From Thermobacillus sp. ZCTH02-B1 (GTDB lineage: Bacteria > Bacillota > Bacilli > Paenibacillales > Paenibacillaceae), in assembly GCF_002159085.1 (NCBI RefSeq), contig NZ_LZRU01000001.1:1-64000 (forward strand): a DNA stretch of 64,000 nucleotides, read 5' to 3'. The position numbers and the translations under genes are program-made. The first letter of the stretch is position 1, and each line of letters opens with the position of its first letter. This document shows, in pieces, positions 1 to 9,015 of this stretch. Below the pieces are notes generated by a model. The model made no database searches. It was not told where the DNA came from and saw only the letters and a program-made list of their open reading frames with translations.

Positions 1-2
1 CC

Positions 3-242
3 AACGAGCTGGATTTGCTGATCAAAATGCTGGCTTACAACCTCTATGAGCGGTTCAAGCGGGACTATTGCGAACCCGTTCATTGGGGCTATACGATCGC
101 CAGGTTTCGGCTGGAGTTCTTCCATTGGGCGGCGACGATCGTTCGGCACAGCCGGAAGCTCATCCTGAAACTGGCTCACGACTTTCCATACCGCCATGCG
201 TGGAAGCGAATCGAAGCGCGGCTGGCGACCATGTCAGGTTAG
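3..242 (+). mobile_element. IS1380-like transposase, C-terminal fragment (5' end outside window)
   Basis: The frame is open from the window edge to a TAG stop and encodes about 79 residues. It reads NELDLLIKMLAYNLYERFK, then an RFRLEFF / RHSRKL / FPYRHAWKRI block. This resembles the tail of IS1380-type DDE transposases, after the last catalytic acidic residue, where a conserved N-x-LL-x-x-LAYNL stretch precedes a basic helix. No catalytic residue lies inside the window, so activity cannot be judged. The family call rests on remembered sequence similarity. The right end of the element should lie in the following 200 bases, but no terminal repeat could be paired because the left end is missing. 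Confidence 0.6.
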
Positions 243-792
243 AGATTCCCACAATTTTACATGGAAAACCAAAAGCCCCTTGCGGTGGGGGAGGGGGAGG
301 AATACCTTTCAACGCTGACGGGGAGTTGTCTGGCTGGGAACTTCCCTGTTATTTACAGGGTGTTATGCGCTAACATCTCGTGATTTTACCGAAACAATGG
401 GCTTTCGAAATTTAGGATAAACAAAAAAATTCCTCTATTTTCCGGCGAACGCGTGTTTACGTCCGTTCCCCATGAAAATAGAGGAAATTTTTTTCATTCC
501 GCGGCTGTCAACCGAAAACACCGGAACAAGCGCGAACCTTTCTTTTATTCGAAAGCCGGGTATTTTCGATGGCCGGGTCACGCACGCCGCGCTCCGGCGC
601 CTTCTCATGCGCCCCGACGCCGACCGGCGACACCCGGCACGCATCCCGGCGGACGGCGGCATCCCGGGCGACGTTGCGGACCGGCCGCATCTCCGGCGTC
701 TGACGCGGACCGGGACAACCCGGGAGGGGGCCGGCTCCCCGACATCCCGGGAGACACCGACGGCCCGGCAACTACCGATGCTCCGGCACCTT
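243..792. other. 550-base gap: IS flank, hairpin and GC-rich repeats
   Basis: No gene is supported here. Bases 243-420 flank the transposase and contain a short inverted repeat, CCCTGT/ACAGGG, near 344-361. Bases 423-494 form a large hairpin listed separately. Bases 560-792 are very GC-rich, with repeated CTCCGGC and CATCCCGG words, and look like degenerate extension of the repetitive 3' end of uvrC. Open frames crossing this stretch are arginine-, proline- and alanine-rich without any family signal. Confidence 0.6.
423..494. terminator. Large A/T-flanked inverted repeat, probable bidirectional terminator
   Basis: The arms at 423-442 and 474-494 are complementary over about 20 bases with one extra base. 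Each begins or ends in a run of seven A or T, so a U-tract follows the hairpin in both directions. The 31-base loop contains a further short pairing, GAACG/CGTTC. It would end leftward transcription from uvrC and rightward transcription from the IS remnant. It lies about 300 bases beyond the uvrC stop, so it could instead belong to an IS end. Confidence 0.65.
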
Positions 793-813
793 CTACCGAT
801 GCTCCGGCACCTC
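772..813. repeat. 21-bp tandem duplication spanning the uvrC stop codon
   Basis: Two adjacent 21-base copies beginning CTACCGATGCTCCGGCACCT lie at 772-792 and 793-813 and differ at one base. Each copy carries CTA, which is TAG on the minus strand. The terminal uvrC codons and the stop are therefore duplicated, and the second stop lies seven codons past the first. Confidence 0.8.
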
Positions 814-2868
814 TTCATGCGCCTCGCCGCGCTCCGGCATTTCCCCGCGCTCCATCCTTGCCTCCCCGCGCGCCGCATCGCGCTCCGGCGCCTCCTGCGT
901 CCCGTCCGCTCCGTCCTCGCGCAGCGCCTCCAGAATCCGCAGGGCCAGCTTCTCGCCGATGCCGAGCGGGCGGAAATCCTCGACCGACGCCTCGCGGATC
1001 TTCTTCAGCGAGCCGAAGTGCCGGAGCAGCGCCTTGCGCCGCTTCTCGCCGACGCCGGGGATCGCGTCGAGCCGCGAGGCGATCATCGACTTGCCGCGCA
1101 CGCTCCGGTGGTACGTGACCGCAAACCGGTGCACCTCGTCCTGAATGCGCTGCAACAGGTAGAATTCCTGGCTGTCGCGCGGCAGCGGCACGACCTCCGG
1201 CGGGTCGCCGGTCATGAGCTGCGCCGTCCGGTGCCTCGCGTCCTTCACGAGCCCGCAGACGGGAACGGAGAGTCCCAGCTCGTTCTCGAGCACGTCGATC
1301 GCCGCGGTGATCTGCCCCCGGCCGCCGTCGACGACGATCAGGTCGGGCAGCTCCAGCCCCTCCTTCAGCACCCGCTCGTACCGCCGCCGGATCACTTCGC
1401 GCATCGTCGCGTAATCGTCGGCTCCCTCGACCGTCTTCACCTTGTATTTCCGGTACTCCGACTTGGCCGGCTTGCCGTCGATGAACACGGCCATCGCCGA
1501 GACCGCGTCGGCGCCCTGGATGTTCGAGTTGTCGAACGCCTCGATGCGCCGGAGCCGCGGCAGGCCGAGCCGGCGGGCCAGTCCCTCGCATGCCTTGATG
1601 CTGCGGGCTTCGTCGCGCTCGATGAGCCGGAATTTCTCCTCGAGCGTCATCCGCGCGTTCTGGATCGCCATCTTCACGATGTCGCGCTTCTTGCCGCGGC
1701 GCGGGACGAACACCTTGACCTTCAGCCAGCGCTGCAGCGACTCGCGCACGTCCTCGTCGCCCCGGAAGGCGCCGGCGCCGTTCCCGCCTCCGTCCGCGGA
1801 CCGGTGTTCATCGCCCCCGGCGCCTTCCCGCTTCGCACCTTCCGCGGGACCATCCTTCCCGCCGTCCGCCGGCGCGCCCGCGTCCTCGGCCGAGGGCAGC
1901 AGAATTTCCTTCGGCAGCGCCGGATTCTCGCTGTAATACTGCGCCACGAACGTCATGAAGTCCTCGTACGGATCGCCGTAGAAAGGAAACGTGGTCGCGC
2001 GGCGTTCGATCATTTTGCCCTGGCGCACGTACAAAATCTGCACGCACATCCACCCCTTGTCGGCCGCGAATCCGAAGATGTCGCGGTCGACCGCGTCGGG
2101 GACCTGGATCTTCTGCCGCTCCATGACCGTCTCGATGCTCCGGATTTGGTCGCGGTACTCCTTCGCCCGCTCGAACTCGAGTCGTTCCGCCGCGGCCTCC
2201 ATTTTCTCCTGGAGCTGCGCCTTCACTTCCTGATAGCCGCCGTTCAGGAAGCGGGTGATCTGCTGCACCATCTCCTCGTACTTCGCCGGATCGACCGGGT
2301 ATTCGCACGGTGCGAGGCATTGCCCGATGTGATAGTACAGGCACACCTTGTCGGGAATCGTCGCACATTTGCGCAGCGGATACAGCCGGTCGAGCAGCCG
2401 CTTCGTCTCGCGCGCGTCGTAGGCGTTCGGGTACGGGCCGAAGTATTTCCCGCCGTCCTTAACGACCTTGCGCGTCACCTCGAGCCGCGGATGCCGGTCG
2501 CCCGTGATCTTGATGTACGGGAACGACTTGTCGTCCTTCAGCAGCACGTTGTAGCGCGGCTGGTACTGCTTGATCAGGTTGCACTCGAGGATGAGCGCTT
2601 CCATGTTGTTCGACGTGACGATGTATTCGAAATCGCGGATCTCGGACACGAGCCGCTGCGTCTTGATGTTGTGGCTGCCCGTGAAATAGGACCGGACACG
2701 GTTCTTCAGCACCTTCGCCTTGCCGACGTAGATGACCTTCCCTTCGGCGTTTTTCATCAGGTAGCAGCCCGGCTTGTCCGGTAGCAGCGCCAGTTTCGAA
2801 CGGATCGGCTCCGGGACGCTCTTCAGCTCCCCGGCCGCGGACCGGCCGGCCGATTCCTTCCGTGCCAT
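793..2868 (-). CDS. uvrC: Excinuclease ABC subunit C
   Basis: UvrC makes both incisions during nucleotide excision repair after UvrB verifies the lesion. The 691-residue protein has a GIY-YIG nuclease domain near residues 27-105 (GCYLMKN, VIYVGKA), four cysteines near 165-190, a UVR helix pair near 215-250, a UvrC endonuclease domain with [14 protein letters not shown], and C-terminal helix-hairpin-helix repeats ([13 protein letters not shown]). It is about 90 residues longer than usual because of an acidic Gly/Ala-rich insert near 330-380 and a charged tail rich in ERGE after the HhH domain. An AAGGGGG ribosome site precedes the ATG. A TACAAT -10 element lies at about 2899-2904. The gene appears monocistronic. 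Confidence 0.97.
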   Translation of the reverse strand: MARKESAGRSAAGELKSVPEPIRSKLALLPDKPGCYLMKNAEGKVIYVGKAKVLKNRVRSYFTGSHNIKTQRLVSEIRDFEYIVTSNNMEALILECNLIKQYQPRYNVLLKDDKSFPYIKITGDRHPRLEVTRKVVKDGGKYFGPYPNAYDARETKRLLDRLYPLRKCATIPDKVCLYYHIGQCLAPCEYPVDPAKYEEMVQQITRFLNGGYQEVKAQLQEKMEAAAERLEFERAKEYRDQIRSIETVMERQKIQVPDAVDRDIFGFAADKGWMCVQILYVRQGKMIERRATTFPFYGDPYEDFMTFVAQYYSENPALPKEILLPSAEDAGAPADGGKDGPAEGAKREGAGGDEHRSADGGGNGAGAFRGDEDVRESLQRWLKVKVFVPRRGKKRDIVKMAIQNARMTLEEKFRLIERDEARSIKACEGLARRLGLPRLRRIEAFDNSNIQGADAVSAMAVFIDGKPAKSEYRKYKVKTVEGADDYATMREVIRRRYERVLKEGLELPDLIVVDGGRGQITAAIDVLENELGLSVPVCGLVKDARHRTAQLMTGDPPEVVPLPRDSQEFYLLQRIQDEVHRFAVTYHRSVRGKSMIASRLDAIPGVGEKRRKALLRHFGSLKKIREASVEDFRPLGIGEKLALRILEALREDGADGTQEAPERDAARGEARMERGEMPERGEAHEEVPEHR

Positions 2869-2975
2869 GCGTTCACGCCCCCTTCGTCGCTACCACGTAT
2901 TGTAGCACACGGAACGCCGCGCGGGACGGGGCGCCCGCGCCGGAGCGCCGCCTTATTTTTGTCACATTCGTTCGC

Positions 2976-3005
2976 TTTACAACGATTCCGCATGTTGGGT
3001 ATACT
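2976..3005 (+). promoter_or_regulatory. Sigma-A promoter of the yqzM-like gene
   Basis: TTTACA and TATACT are separated by 18 bases, about 70 bases before the start codon of the small membrane protein. The stretch is AT-richer than its surroundings. Confidence 0.7.
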
Positions 3006-3076
3006 AGGGGAAGCCAAGGAACACTTGTGACCGGGCGGCCCGGGACCCGAGGCCGGCCCGACGGGAGGACAGACGG

Positions 3077-3223
3077 ATGGAGAACGTGCAGGATCCGCGT
3101 CAGCACATCAACGAGGAACCGCGCAACGATTTCAACGATGTGGCGAACGGTTTCGCCTGGATGTTCATCTTCATGGTGGTCGTGTTCTTCGGCGCCATCG
3201 CGATCAAGTACCTGATTTCGTAA
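3077..3223 (+). CDS. yqzM: YqzM-like small membrane protein
   Basis: This is a 48-residue protein with a hydrophilic N-terminal half (MENVQDPRQHINEEPRNDF) and one C-terminal membrane segment (FAWMFIFMVVVFFGAIAIKY). The segment order and the final AIAIKYLIS resemble Bacillus YqzM, whose role is unknown. A GGGAGGA ribosome site lies seven bases before the ATG, a good promoter lies upstream and a strong terminator follows. A complete transcription unit for so short a frame supports a real gene. The gene name is tentative. Confidence 0.75.
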   Translation: MENVQDPRQHINEEPRNDFNDVANGFAWMFIFMVVVFFGAIAIKYLIS

Positions 3224-3248
3224 TCCCCCGGGACGGCGGGAACATTCG

Positions 3249-3293
3249 GGGCCCCGCTTCCGTCCGCTCCGGACGGCGGCGGGGCCTCTTTTT
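3249..3293 (+). terminator. Rho-independent terminator after the yqzM-like gene
   Basis: A GC-rich stem pairs 3251-3265 with 3271-3285 (GCCCCGC...GCGGGGC) with two mismatches. It is followed by CTCTTTTT. Confidence 0.85.
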
Positions 3294-3378
3294 GCCGGAA
3301 ACCGTGAAAAAAAAGGCCGGCGTGCCGCCCGGACCGGGAGCTTCCCGTTCGGACGGAGCCGGCCGCATCTACCGTCGG

Positions 3379-3612
3379 TTATCGCTTTGCTTCGCCGGTC
3401 TTCGCGAGCGGTTTGCCGGAGGCAGGCTGTGCCGATGCGCCGGATTTCTCGCGGGCCGCGGACGCCGCGTCGAACCGCCTGCGCTCCGTGCGGTCGATCT
3501 GCACGATCCGGCCGTCATGAACCGTGATCAGCACCGAGCCGTATTCCAGTCCGTTCACCACTTCGGCAATGCGCTGCATCCATACGGCATCCACCTCTAC
3601 CGGTTTCGCCAT
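3379..3612 (-). CDS. yezD: YezD-like DUF2292 protein
   Basis: A 77-residue soluble protein. Its core (WMQRIAEVVNGLEYGSVLITVHDGRIVQIDRTERRRF) matches the short DUF2292 domain, which is often found with sulfur-uptake genes. The start at MAKPVEVDAVW is chosen because GGAGGG lies six bases upstream; the open frame extends further but has no better site. It lies 29 bases behind cysA and is the last gene of the sulfate operon. The tail is Ala/Lys-rich and probably disordered. The molecular role of the family is not established. Confidence 0.8.
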   Translation of the reverse strand: MAKPVEVDAVWMQRIAEVVNGLEYGSVLITVHDGRIVQIDRTERRRFDAASAAREKSGASAQPASGKPLAKTGEAKR

Positions 3613-3641
3613 CGTGAACCCTCCATCCGTGCGAATATGGA

Positions 3642-4706
3642 TCAAATGTGGACCGGCAACGGATCCGTCTTGAGCGGATTTTCGACCAGCACCGCCGACG
3701 ATCCGTCCAGCACGTACAGGCGATGAATGAACACCAGCACCTCTTCGCCCGGCCTGAGCGGCTCCCGGTCAAGCGACCGGTACGCGACCAGCCGGTTGCC
3801 CTCGACTTCCACTTCCACTTCCAGATGCGCCCCGCGGAAATACGATTGCCGGACGATGCCCGGTTGCGCGGAACGCGGATAGGAGAGTTCCCTTTCCCTG
3901 CCGACCTCCACGAACTCCGGACGGATGATGGCCGACTTGTCTCCCCGGCCGACGGCTTCCTCGAACCCGAACAGCCGCTCGGGATGCTGGAGCACCCGCG
4001 ACTCGCCGATGAACGACGCGACGAACGGCGTCTTCGGATGGCGGTAGATCTCGATCGGCGATCCCTGCTGTTCCAGCCGGCCGTTCGAGAAAATGAGCAT
4101 CTCGTCCGCCACCTCGACCGCCTCGTCCTGGTCGTGCGTCACGAAGATCGAAGTGATGCCGATGGCCTCGATCATCTCCTTCAGCCAGGTGCGAAGTTCC
4201 TTGCGGACCTTTGCGTCGATCGCGGCGAACGGCTCGTCGAGGAGCAGCAGGTTCGGACGGGGGGCCAGCGCCCGGGCGAACGCGACGCGCTGCCGCTGGC
4301 CGCCCGACAGTTGGTGCGGGTAGCGCTTCGCGACGCCTTCCAGCCCGACCAGCTTCAGCAGCTCGTTCACGCGCTCGCGGATTTCGGCCTTCTTCACCTT
4401 CTTCACTTCCAGCCCGAACGCGATGTTCTCGAACACCGTCATGTGCCGGAACAGCGCGTAGTTCTGGAAGACGAAGCCGATGCCGCGCTTCTGCGGCGGA
4501 ACGTCGTTGACCCGCTTGCCGTCCAGGATGATGTCGCCCTCGTCCGGCTTCTCGAGCCCGGCGATCATGCGGAGCAGCGTCGACTTGCCGCCGCCGCTCG
4601 GGCCGAGCAGTCCGATCAGCTTGCCCTCTTCGATCGTGAAGCTGACGTTGTCGACCGCCTTCAGATTGCCGAACCGCTTCGTCACGTTGCGCACTTCGAT
4701 GCGCAT
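3642..4706 (-). CDS. cysA: Sulfate/thiosulfate ABC transporter ATP-binding protein
   Basis: The ATPase powers CysTW-dependent sulfate import. The 354-residue protein shows Walker A GPSGGGKST at residues 35-43, the Q-loop in VFQNYALF, the signature LSGGQRQRVAFARAL, Walker B LLLLDEPFAAID and the switch histidine in FVTHDQDEA. A C-terminal regulatory region of about 110 residues follows. The start MRIEVRNV is preferred over an upstream in-frame ATG because GGAGGGG precedes it and it falls one base after the cysW stop. This arrangement indicates translational coupling in the sbp-cysT-cysW-cysA-yezD operon. Confidence 0.95.
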   Translation of the reverse strand: MRIEVRNVTKRFGNLKAVDNVSFTIEEGKLIGLLGPSGGGKSTLLRMIAGLEKPDEGDIILDGKRVNDVPPQKRGIGFVFQNYALFRHMTVFENIAFGLEVKKVKKAEIRERVNELLKLVGLEGVAKRYPHQLSGGQRQRVAFARALAPRPNLLLLDEPFAAIDAKVRKELRTWLKEMIEAIGITSIFVTHDQDEAVEVADEMLIFSNGRLEQQGSPIEIYRHPKTPFVASFIGESRVLQHPERLFGFEEAVGRGDKSAIIRPEFVEVGRERELSYPRSAQPGIVRQSYFRGAHLEVEVEVEGNRLVAYRSLDREPLRPGEEVLVFIHRLYVLDGSSAVLVENPLKTDPLPVHI

Positions 4707-4707
4707 C

Positions 4708-5598
4708 TCAACCGGCCCCTCCTTCCGTATCCGTCCGCCGCTGCCCCGACTTCCACTCGACAATCGCCTTCACGACCAGCGTCACGAGCGCAAGGAGCGC
4801 GAGCAGCGATGCAACGGCGAACGATGCGGTGAACTGGTACTCGTTGTACAGGATCTCGACGTGCAGCGGCAGCGTGTTCGTCTGTCCGCGGATGTGCCCC
4901 GAGACGACGGACACGGCGCCGAATTCGCCCATCGCCCGCGCGTTGCACAGGATGACGCCGTACAGCAGCCCCCACTTGATGTTCGGCAGCGTCACGCGCC
5001 AGAAGATCCGCCACCCCTTCGCGCCGAGCGTCGCGGCGGCCTCCTCCTCCTCGACGCCCTGCGCCTGCATGAGCGGGATCAGCTCCCGCGCCACGAACGG
5101 GAACGTGACAAAGATCGTCGCGAGCACGATGCCCGGCAGCGCGAAGATGATCTTGACGTCGTGCGCCGCCAGCCACGGTCCGAGCAGCCCCTGCGCGCCG
5201 AAGAGCAGCACGAAGATGAGGCCCGAGATGACCGGGGAGACCGCGAACGGCAAATCGATCAGCGTGACCAGCACGTTCTTGCCCCGGAAGTCGAACTTCG
5301 CGATCGCCCAGGCCGCCGCGACGCCGAACAGCGTGTTCAGCGGCACGGCGATCGCCGCGGTGAGCAGGGTCAGCCTGAGCGCCGACAGGGCGTCCTTCTC
5401 CGTGATCGATGCGACGTAGACGCGCCAGCCCTGCGACAGCGCCTCGACGATGACGGAGATGAGCGGCAGCACGATGATGAGGCCGAGGAACAGCAGCGCG
5501 ACCGCGATCAGCGCGATCCGCACGCCCCGGGATTCCGTCGCGTGGGCGGGCCGGTCGGAGGCCGCGTCGCGAAGCTCCGCGTGAATGGCACCGGCCAT
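4708..5598 (-). CDS. cysW: Sulfate ABC transporter permease CysW
   Basis: A 296-residue inner-membrane permease with six predicted membrane segments. It has the binding-protein-dependent transport motif near the middle ([20 protein letters not shown]), where the EAA loop contacts CysA. The region [23 protein letters not shown] is typical of CysW/CysT proteins. AAGGAGG lies eight bases before the ATG. It follows cysT by 12 bases and abuts cysA. The N-terminal 25 residues are hydrophilic and slightly longer than usual. Confidence 0.95.
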   Translation of the reverse strand: MAGAIHAELRDAASDRPAHATESRGVRIALIAVALLFLGLIIVLPLISVIVEALSQGWRVYVASITEKDALSALRLTLLTAAIAVPLNTLFGVAAAWAIAKFDFRGKNVLVTLIDLPFAVSPVISGLIFVLLFGAQGLLGPWLAAHDVKIIFALPGIVLATIFVTFPFVARELIPLMQAQGVEEEEAAATLGAKGWRIFWRVTLPNIKWGLLYGVILCNARAMGEFGAVSVVSGHIRGQTNTLPLHVEILYNEYQFTASFAVASLLALLALVTLVVKAIVEWKSGQRRTDTEGGAG

Positions 5599-5610
5599 GG
5601 CGTTCCCTCC

Positions 5611-6444
5611 TTACCCCGTCTTGAGGCGGCGGCTGTACCGCCACTGCATGTAATTGATGACGAGCAGCAGGGCGAACGAGATGATCAGCATGACGAGCGC
5701 GATGGCCGTCGCGCCTTCGTAGTCGAACTGCTCGAGCTTCGTCATGATGAGCAGCGGCGCGATCTCCGTCTTCATCGGCATGTTGCCGGAGATGAAGACG
5801 ACCGAGCCGTATTCGCCGATGCCGCGGGCGAACGCCAGCGCGAAGCCGGTCATGAGCGGCGCGGCCAGCTCCGGCAGGATGACCTTGCGGAACGTGCGCC
5901 AGCGGTACGCGCCGAGCATGACGGCCGCCTCTTCCACATCCTGGTCGAGATCCTGGAGCACCGGCTGAACCGTCCGCACGACGAACGGCAGGCCGATGAA
6001 GATGAGCGCGATCGTGATGCCGATCGGCGTATACGCAATTTTGATCCCGAGCGGTTCGAACAGCGAGCCGATCCATCCGGTCGGCGCGTAGATCGATGTC
6101 AGCGCGATGCCCGCGACCGCGGTCGGCAGGGCGAACGGCAGGTCGACGATGCTGTCGACGAGCCGCTTGCCCGGAAACCGGTAGCGGACGAGCACCCAGG
6201 CGACAAGCAGGCCGAACACGACGTTGACGGCGGCCGCGAGCAATGCGGTCAGGAAACTGATTTTGTAAGCCGCGAGCACGCGGGCGTTCGTCACGGCCGC
6301 CCAGAACTCCGAGAAGCTCATTCCCGCCGTCTTGATCAGGACGCTGGCCAGCGGAATGATCACGATGAGGCTCAGGTACAGGACCGTAAATCCGAGCGAC
6401 AGCCCGAATCCCGGAAGCACGCTGGCCTTTCCGGAACCTTTCAT
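5611..6444 (-). CDS. cysT: Sulfate ABC transporter permease CysT
   Basis: A 277-residue permease that pairs with CysW to form the sulfate channel. Six membrane segments are apparent. The EAA loop reads [25 protein letters not shown], and the conserved [14 protein letters not shown] follows it. GGGGAG precedes the ATG. It is the second gene of the operon, 67 bases after sbp, and the close spacing to cysW shows co-transcription. Confidence 0.95.
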   Translation of the reverse strand: MKGSGKASVLPGFGLSLGFTVLYLSLIVIIPLASVLIKTAGMSFSEFWAAVTNARVLAAYKISFLTALLAAAVNVVFGLLVAWVLVRYRFPGKRLVDSIVDLPFALPTAVAGIALTSIYAPTGWIGSLFEPLGIKIAYTPIGITIALIFIGLPFVVRTVQPVLQDLDQDVEEAAVMLGAYRWRTFRKVILPELAAPLMTGFALAFARGIGEYGSVVFISGNMPMKTEIAPLLIMTKLEQFDYEGATAIALVMLIISFALLLVINYMQWRYSRRLKTG

Positions 6445-6511
6445 GTGAAGTCAGCTCCCCGTCCGCAACGGCTGTATCGGTTGCCTTGGATGGATTCGGA
6501 TCAGGCGGATG

Positions 6512-7588
6512 TCAGGAACCCGGCTGATAAATCTGGTCGAAGTAGCCTCCGTCGGCGAAATGCTTCTCCTGCGCCTCCCGCCAGCTGCCGAAGTCGTTGT
6601 CGATCGTCAGGAACTCCACCTCGACGAACCGGTCCCTGTACTGTTCGGCCACGGCCGGATGCGTCGGACGGTAGAAGTTCTCGGCGATCACCTTCTGCGC
6701 TTCCTCGCTGTACAGATAGCCGAGATACGCTTCGGCGACCTCGCGCGTTCCCCGCTTGTCGACGACCTTGTCGACGACGGCGACCGGCGGTTCGGCGAGG
6801 ATGCTGAGCGACGGCGTCACGATGTCGAACTTGTCTTCGCCGAACTCCTTCAGCGCCAGGAACGCTTCGTTCTCCCACGCGAGCAGCACGTCGCCGATCT
6901 GCCGTTCGACGAACGTCGTCGTCGCGCCGCGCGCCCCGGAGTCGAGCACCGGCACATGCCTGAACAATTCCTTCATGAACGCGCGCGCGGCCTCCTCGTC
7001 GCCGCCGTTCTGCCGCAGCGCGTAGCCCCACGCGGCAAGGTAGTTCCAGCGCGCGCCGCCGGACGTCTTCGGGTTCGGCGTGATGACTTCGACGTCGTCC
7101 CGGATCAGATCGTTCCAGTCCAGGATGTTCTTCGGATTGCCTTCCCGGACGAGGAAGACGATCGTCGACGTGTACGGCGAGCTGTTCAGATCGAATTTCG
7201 ATTGCCAGTCCGGCGAGATGAGCCCGGCATCGGCGATCGCGTCGATGTCGTAGCCGAGCGCCAGCGTCACGACGTCCGCCTCGAGACCGTCGATGACGGA
7301 GCGGGCCTGCTTGCCGGAGCCGCCGTGCGATTGCTTGATCGTGACCTTCTGTCCCTTCTCCTTCAGCCAGTAATCGGCAAACAGCTGATTGTACGCCTCG
7401 TACAGCTCGCGCGTCGGATCGTAGGAGACATTCAGCAGCTCGACCGACGGCAGCGAATCCTTGCCGCCCGAACCGGACGACGATCCGCCGTTCGAGCCTC
7501 CGCCATTGCCCCCTGCGCCGCATGCGGTCAACAGGGCAACGAGGGCGGCGAACATCGTCGTTCGGGCTGCGATCCTCCAGGATTTCAT
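6512..7588 (-). CDS. sbp: Sulfate-binding lipoprotein
   Basis: The extracellular binding protein delivers sulfate to CysTWA. The start [16 protein letters not shown] is chosen because it gives a normal lipoprotein signal with lipobox LLTACG and has GGGGGAG upstream; longer starts would bury the signal. The 358-residue protein has a Gly/Ser linker after the lipid cysteine. It then shows sulfate-binding family motifs: [18 protein letters not shown], the SHGGSGKQ anion-binding region, [19 protein letters not shown] and [12 protein letters not shown]. It is the first gene of the operon. Confidence 0.95.
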   Translation of the reverse strand: MKSWRIAARTTMFAALVALLTACGAGGNGGGSNGGSSSGSGGKDSLPSVELLNVSYDPTRELYEAYNQLFADYWLKEKGQKVTIKQSHGGSGKQARSVIDGLEADVVTLALGYDIDAIADAGLISPDWQSKFDLNSSPYTSTIVFLVREGNPKNILDWNDLIRDDVEVITPNPKTSGGARWNYLAAWGYALRQNGGDEEAARAFMKELFRHVPVLDSGARGATTTFVERQIGDVLLAWENEAFLALKEFGEDKFDIVTPSLSILAEPPVAVVDKVVDKRGTREVAEAYLGYLYSEEAQKVIAENFYRPTHPAVAEQYRDRFVEVEFLTIDNDFGSWREAQEKHFADGGYFDQIYQPGS

Positions 7589-7986
7589 CGGTAACACTCC
7601 CCCAAATGCGGTAGCCACACAGGCCGTCTTGTCTGCCATCTGTACCGACTGTCGGCACAGCGAGCGGATGCCGGCGGGGCATCCATGTTCCGGTTGACCG
7701 GTCACAACATCATTATTCCTACATGTTTAGTCGGTTTATAGAAAGCATAATAACAGGTCGACTGCCGGGCGTCAACCGTTTTTTGCAAGTTTTTATCCAT
7801 CCCATAAGCGGCGCTGATAAATGCGAAGGGCCCCGCCGGGGGACGCCTCGGGGCGCCGTCAGACGCCGATCCCCCGGTCGGGACCCGATTCGGTTGTCCT
7901 TGTTGCGGCCGGCCTTCCGTGGATCCGGCCGGTCAGCCGCGGCATCGCGCATTTGCTGAAGAACGGCCGGCCCGTGATGCCGCCGC
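7589..7986. other. 398-base gap: sbp upstream region and oxidoreductase 3' flank
   Basis: Bases 7710-7780 are AT-rich and should hold the leftward sbp promoter. The minus strand reads CCGACTAA then TAGGAATAAT, reminiscent of sulfur-responsive CymR-type operators, but this is a weak match. A 10-base palindrome TGACCGGTCA lies near 7695. Bases 7826-7940 contain GC-rich stems (CCCCG/CGGGG and CCGGCC/GGCCGG) that could end transcription from the oxidoreductase. No gene is seen. Confidence 0.4.
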
Positions 7987-9015
7987 TCAGCCCGTGATGC
8001 GATCCAGCGCCACCTTGCGGCCGGTTCTCGCGCTCTCGATCGCGCCGAACACCATCGCCATGCTCTTCAGATTGTCGGCGCAGTCCGTCTCGGCGGGCCG
8101 CCCCTCCTCGAGCGCCGCAAACATCTCGTCGAGGCAGCCGGCGTGGCCTTCCCTTCCGTTCCAGACGGTGCCGGCCTCCACGCGGCGCACGGGACGGATG
8201 AAGCCGGCCGCCGCCTCGTCCGCGATTTCCGCCGCGGGCATCGAGAAGCCGTCCCAGCGTGCCGTGCCGCGGCTGCCGATGACGCGCCAGTCCGCTTCCC
8301 ACGACGTCGGGAAGCCCTCGGCGCACCACGATCCGCGGTACGTGAAGACGGATCCGTCGCTCATCTCGAAAATGCACACCGCCGAAGCGTTCCCCTTGTA
8401 CCACGATCCCGGCGGGTTGTACTCATGGCAGTACACCGACACGGGATCCGCCCCGCTGATGAAGCGGGCCTGATCGAACGTGTGGATCGCCATGTCGATG
8501 AGCAGCGGACTGTCCATCAGGTCGCGGAATCCGCCGAAATGCGGTCCGATGAAGAAATCGGCATGGATCGAGCCGGGCGCGCCGAGCGCGCCGGAGGCGA
8601 CGAGCTCCCGCAGCGCGCGGATCTGCCGGTTGTACCGCCGGTTCTGCATGATCGCGCAGCGCCGGCCCGCCCGCTCCGCGGCGCGCACGATCGCCCGCGC
8701 GTCCTCCCGGGTCTCGGCCAGCGGCTTCTCGGCGAACACGTGGCAGCCGGCCTCGAGCGCCGCCGTGACGACCGTCCTGCGGCTGGACGGAACCGTCACG
8801 TCGAACACGATGTCCGCCTCCACCCGCGCAAGCGCCTCCCGGATATCGGTGAAGATCGGCACGTCCAGCCCGTACTCGGCGGCCCGGCGGCGCGCCGCCT
8901 CCTCCTGGAGATCGACGAGCGCCGCGATCGCGATCTCCTCGCGGGACTGCGCGTAGTCGAGCCACAGCCGGGACATGCCGCCGCACCCGGCCACGATGAC
9001 GCGATGCCGGCTCAT
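7987..9015 (-). CDS. Gfo/Idh/MocA family oxidoreductase
   Basis: A 342-residue NAD(P)-dependent sugar or cyclitol dehydrogenase of unknown substrate. The N-terminal Rossmann motif is VIVAGCGGMSRLWL, and the conserved EKPLAET lies near residue 95. The C-terminal domain carries GGFRDLMDSPLLIDMAIHTFDQARF, where the family's catalytic Asp/His pair lies. Its ATG overlaps the dnaI stop by four bases, so it is translationally coupled to a primosome gene. That is a surprising partner, and it may simply read through from the dnaBI transcript. Confidence 0.9.
   Translation of the reverse strand: MSRHRVIVAGCGGMSRLWLDYAQSREEIAIAALVDLQEEAARRRAAEYGLDVPIFTDIREALARVEADIVFDVTVPSSRRTVVTAALEAGCHVFAEKPLAETREDARAIVRAAERAGRRCAIMQNRRYNRQIRALRELVASGALGAPGSIHADFFIGPHFGGFRDLMDSPLLIDMAIHTFDQARFISGADPVSVYCHEYNPPGSWYKGNASAVCIFEMSDGSVFTYRGSWCAEGFPTSWEADWRVIGSRGTARWDGFSMPAAEIADEAAAGFIRPVRRVEAGTVWNGREGHAGCLDEMFAALEEGRPAETDCADNLKSMAMVFGAIESARTGRKVALDRITG

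Noticed and set aside
472-2784. A 770-codon open frame antisense to uvrC
   Set aside because: It mirrors uvrC in a GC-rich genome, is rich in Arg, Leu and Ala, and has no ribosome site or family signal.
4480-6807. A 775-codon frame antisense to cysW/cysT
   Set aside because: Composition is Arg/Asp/Gln-rich and typical of antisense frames in high-GC DNA. The opposite strand holds clear sulfate permeases.
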